A DNA stretch of 64,000 nt from Nitrospirota bacterium. GTDB lineage: Bacteria > Nitrospirota > Nitrospiria > Nitrospirales > Nitrospiraceae. The notes beneath the pieces were generated by a model. The model had not been told where the DNA came from. It searched no databases and saw only the letters and a list, made by a program, of their open reading frames with translations. The stretch is taken from the NCBI GenBank assembly GCA_030684575.1, contig JAUXVD010000019.1, positions 179,806-243,805 on the forward strand, in the 5' to 3' direction. Of this stretch, positions 62,662 to 64,000 are shown in pieces. Every line of letters starts with the position of its first letter. Position 1 is the first letter of the stretch. The position numbers and the translations under genes were made by a program.

Positions 62662-63252
62662 ATGAAGTCAAAGCGAAAGATTTTACCCCGTGACTATTTC
62701 AACCGCCCAACGGTTGCGGTCGCGAGATCGCTCGTCGGCAAATATCTTGTGCGGGCGATCGATGGCCGTGAAATTGCCGCGAAAATCGTCGAAGTGGAGG
62801 CCTATGTCGGGTCACAGGATAAGGCCTGCCATGCGTCGAAAGGGAGAACGCCACGAACGGATGTCATGTTTGGCCCGGCAGGAATCGCGTACGTGTACCT
62901 TATTTACGGGATGTACCATTGCTTGAATGTGGTGACGGAGCGGGAGGAGTTTCCCTCAGCGGTCTTGATCAGGGCGATTGAGGTCGACGGGGAGTTGATC
63001 GATGGACCGGGACGGCTGTGCCGTGTGCTAGAGATCGATCGCGTCCTCAACCGCGTAGACCTTACGGAAGGCGAAGCCCTCTGGTTTGAGGATCGTGGGG
63101 TGGTGCTGAAAAGAGGGGAGCTGGGGGCTCATGCACGCATCGGTGTCGACTATGCGGGAGCATGGGCCAAGAAACCCTGGCGATTCAGACTGCGTTCGGT
63201 CACAGCCTCCGCGAGGGCAGGCCGCACAAAAAAACAGAGGGGCGCCGAATGA
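62662..63252 (+). CDS. 3-methyladenine DNA glycosylase (MPG/AAG family)
   Basis: 196 residues. The family signature is clear: YFNRPTVAVARSLVGKYLVR, KIVEVEAYVGSQDKACHASK, RTDVMFGPAGIAYVYLIYGM, LNVVTE, ALLIRAIE-like VLIRAIEVDGELIDGPGRLC. This enzyme removes alkylated purines such as 3-methyladenine and hypoxanthine in base excision repair. The last codons overlap an intrinsic terminator that serves the convergent gene. Confidence 0.95.
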   Translation: MKSKRKILPRDYFNRPTVAVARSLVGKYLVRAIDGREIAAKIVEVEAYVGSQDKACHASKGRTPRTDVMFGPAGIAYVYLIYGMYHCLNVVTEREEFPSAVLIRAIEVDGELIDGPGRLCRVLEIDRVLNRVDLTEGEALWFEDRGVVLKRGELGAHARIGVDYAGAWAKKPWRFRLRSVTASARAGRTKKQRGAE

Positions 63253-63268
63253 ATCCGGCGCCCCTCTG
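63235..63268 (-). terminator. Intrinsic terminator of the convergent minus-strand gene
   Basis: CAGAGGGGCGCCG and CGGCGCCCCTCTG form a perfect 13-bp stem with an eight-base loop. On the minus strand it is followed by TTTTTTT, a classical terminator for the gene at 63292-63657. It lies inside the last codons of the glycosylase gene. Confidence 0.85.
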
Positions 63269-63291
63269 CGATATCTGATTGAACGGCTCGA

Positions 63292-63657
63292 CTACTCGAT
63301 CTTACGATCGGCCCCAATTTTCGTGGCAGATGTGACCGGGGGAGCGATCTTGACCTGAATTCCAGAGACAGTCGGGAGTTGTCCAGCGCCCTGCTCTCCG
63401 GTAATCCTCGCGTTGTCTGTCTTCTTCAGGTGCTGCTCGCTATGCTTGATGGAACCCTGGGATTTGAGCAATGTGGAATCCCCACGTCCATCAGCCTGGC
63501 CAGGATCGTTGGCGGTTGACTGGCCCGTCACTGGGCTTACGCTGGCCTTCGCCGGATAGCCTTCGTGCTTGGGTAGGAGCGAGGGGTTTGCCGAGGCCAT
63601 CGACAACGCAAACAGGACGCCTGAGACGGTCGCAACAGTACCGATTACGATCTTCAT
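63292..63657 (-). CDS. Small secreted protein of unknown function
   Basis: 121 residues, AAAGGAG seven bases before the ATG. The signal peptide is about 23 residues (ending ALSMASAN). The mature part is polar, low in hydrophobic residues and probably disordered (STANDPGQADGRGDSTLLKS, KHSEQHLKKTDNARITGEQG). No cysteines. No family recognised. A strong intrinsic terminator follows, which supports it being an expressed gene. Confidence 0.7.
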   Translation of the reverse strand: MKIVIGTVATVSGVLFALSMASANPSLLPKHEGYPAKASVSPVTGQSTANDPGQADGRGDSTLLKSQGSIKHSEQHLKKTDNARITGEQGAGQLPTVSGIQVKIAPPVTSATKIGADRKIE

Positions 63658-64000
63658 GAGCCTACTCCTTTGAATGATGGTGGCCGGAGAAAATACGTTT
63701 TTACCGACAAGGTCGAATCAAGTGGCGGGAATCATAGCCAGGGGGGGGTGGGTCTGTCAAGGGGGCAGGGGAGCAGCCAGACCATTCTTCTTGCTCGCTG
63801 AGGCCGCACGATCAGAATGTGCTCCCTCAATGCGCGCAGTGAAGGACAGTCTGGCTGCCCCCCTAGGGTTAGGTGGGGGAAAAGAAGGACGGATGGGCAG
63901 CCTAGTCGTCCTCTGTGCTCGCGCAACGCTCACGGGCTCGTCTGTCTGGTTCTTCTGGAATGTTTCCTGCCACAATTGACGCGAGTACGGCATTGCCGTA
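63658..64000. other. Intergenic end of window, no secure gene
   Basis: The first 70 bases hold the minus-strand leader of the small secreted protein. A G-run (GGGGGGGGTGGG) follows near 63741. CAGCCAGAC (63774-63782) and GTCTGGCTG (63849-63857) form a 9-bp dyad over 66 bases. On the minus strand a frame enters from 64000 and stops at 63902-63904 (32 codons); it might be the tail of a neighbouring gene but cannot be judged. Confidence 0.4.

Noticed and set aside
63757..63993. Minus-strand ORF at the right end
   Set aside because: No Shine-Dalgarno sequence, no motif and poor composition. Another frame from 64000 to 63902 is equally possible.

Overview
The window looks like a stretch of a Nitrospira-type chromosome (phylum Nitrospirota). 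The evidence is a GC-rich sequence with bacterial gene structure, a canonical 14-subunit complex I operon, many copper/nickel and TonB-linked genes, a small metal-binding protein like SmbP of Nitrosomonas, and dispersed intergenic repeats of a kind I associate with Nitrospira genomes. The genus is inferred from general likeness. No rRNA, tRNA or CRISPR array was recognised.

Layout. 1-11.1 kb, mostly minus strand, is housekeeping and miscellaneous: a partial multi-PAS/GAF sensor, uvrC, a DapF-like protein in which both catalytic cysteines are serine, a VOC protein, a GNAT/polysaccharide deacetylase pair, a site-2 protease, a membrane protein and a YihY/BrkB protein. 11.4-27.9 kb, minus strand, is one apparent operon: a MidA/NDUFAF7-like methyltransferase followed by nuoA-B-CD-E-F-G-H-I-J-K-L-M-N. 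secA follows at 28-30.8 kb.

30.9-53 kb, plus strand, is the unusual part. It holds six small paralogous proteins, each with a signal peptide, a His-rich stretch, a CxxxC motif and a C-terminal RAPP or RGPP motif. These match what I recall of DUF2946/CruR, a copper-responsive upstream ORF described in Bordetella pertussis whose translation arrest controls the gene behind it. Each lies directly upstream of an envelope gene: two related outer-membrane beta-barrel proteins, two TonB-dependent receptors (one behind an amidohydrolase), a beta-propeller lipoprotein and an HMA-like protein. Among them are TonB, three TlpA thioredoxins, a sialidase-like beta-propeller, an SmbP-like His-rich protein and three paralogous excisionase-type DNA-binding proteins. 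Three promoter regions in this part share a motif overlapping the -35 box. A segmental duplication left one dead outer-membrane gene tail. Together this looks like a multi-module copper acquisition and handling island.

53-64 kb contains a TPR protein, an Slp-like lipoprotein, a DsbA-like protein, a copper-type P1B ATPase with two YHS domains, an HtrA protease, a NikR-TonB receptor operon (probably nickel), a 3-methyladenine DNA glycosylase and a small secreted protein.

Two repeat classes cut across the regions. About ten intergenic spacers are inverted pairs of degenerate short tandem repeats, each with its own unit but the same architecture. Three copies of a larger element (119-186 bp) have paired ends that co-vary, two of them directly downstream of operons.
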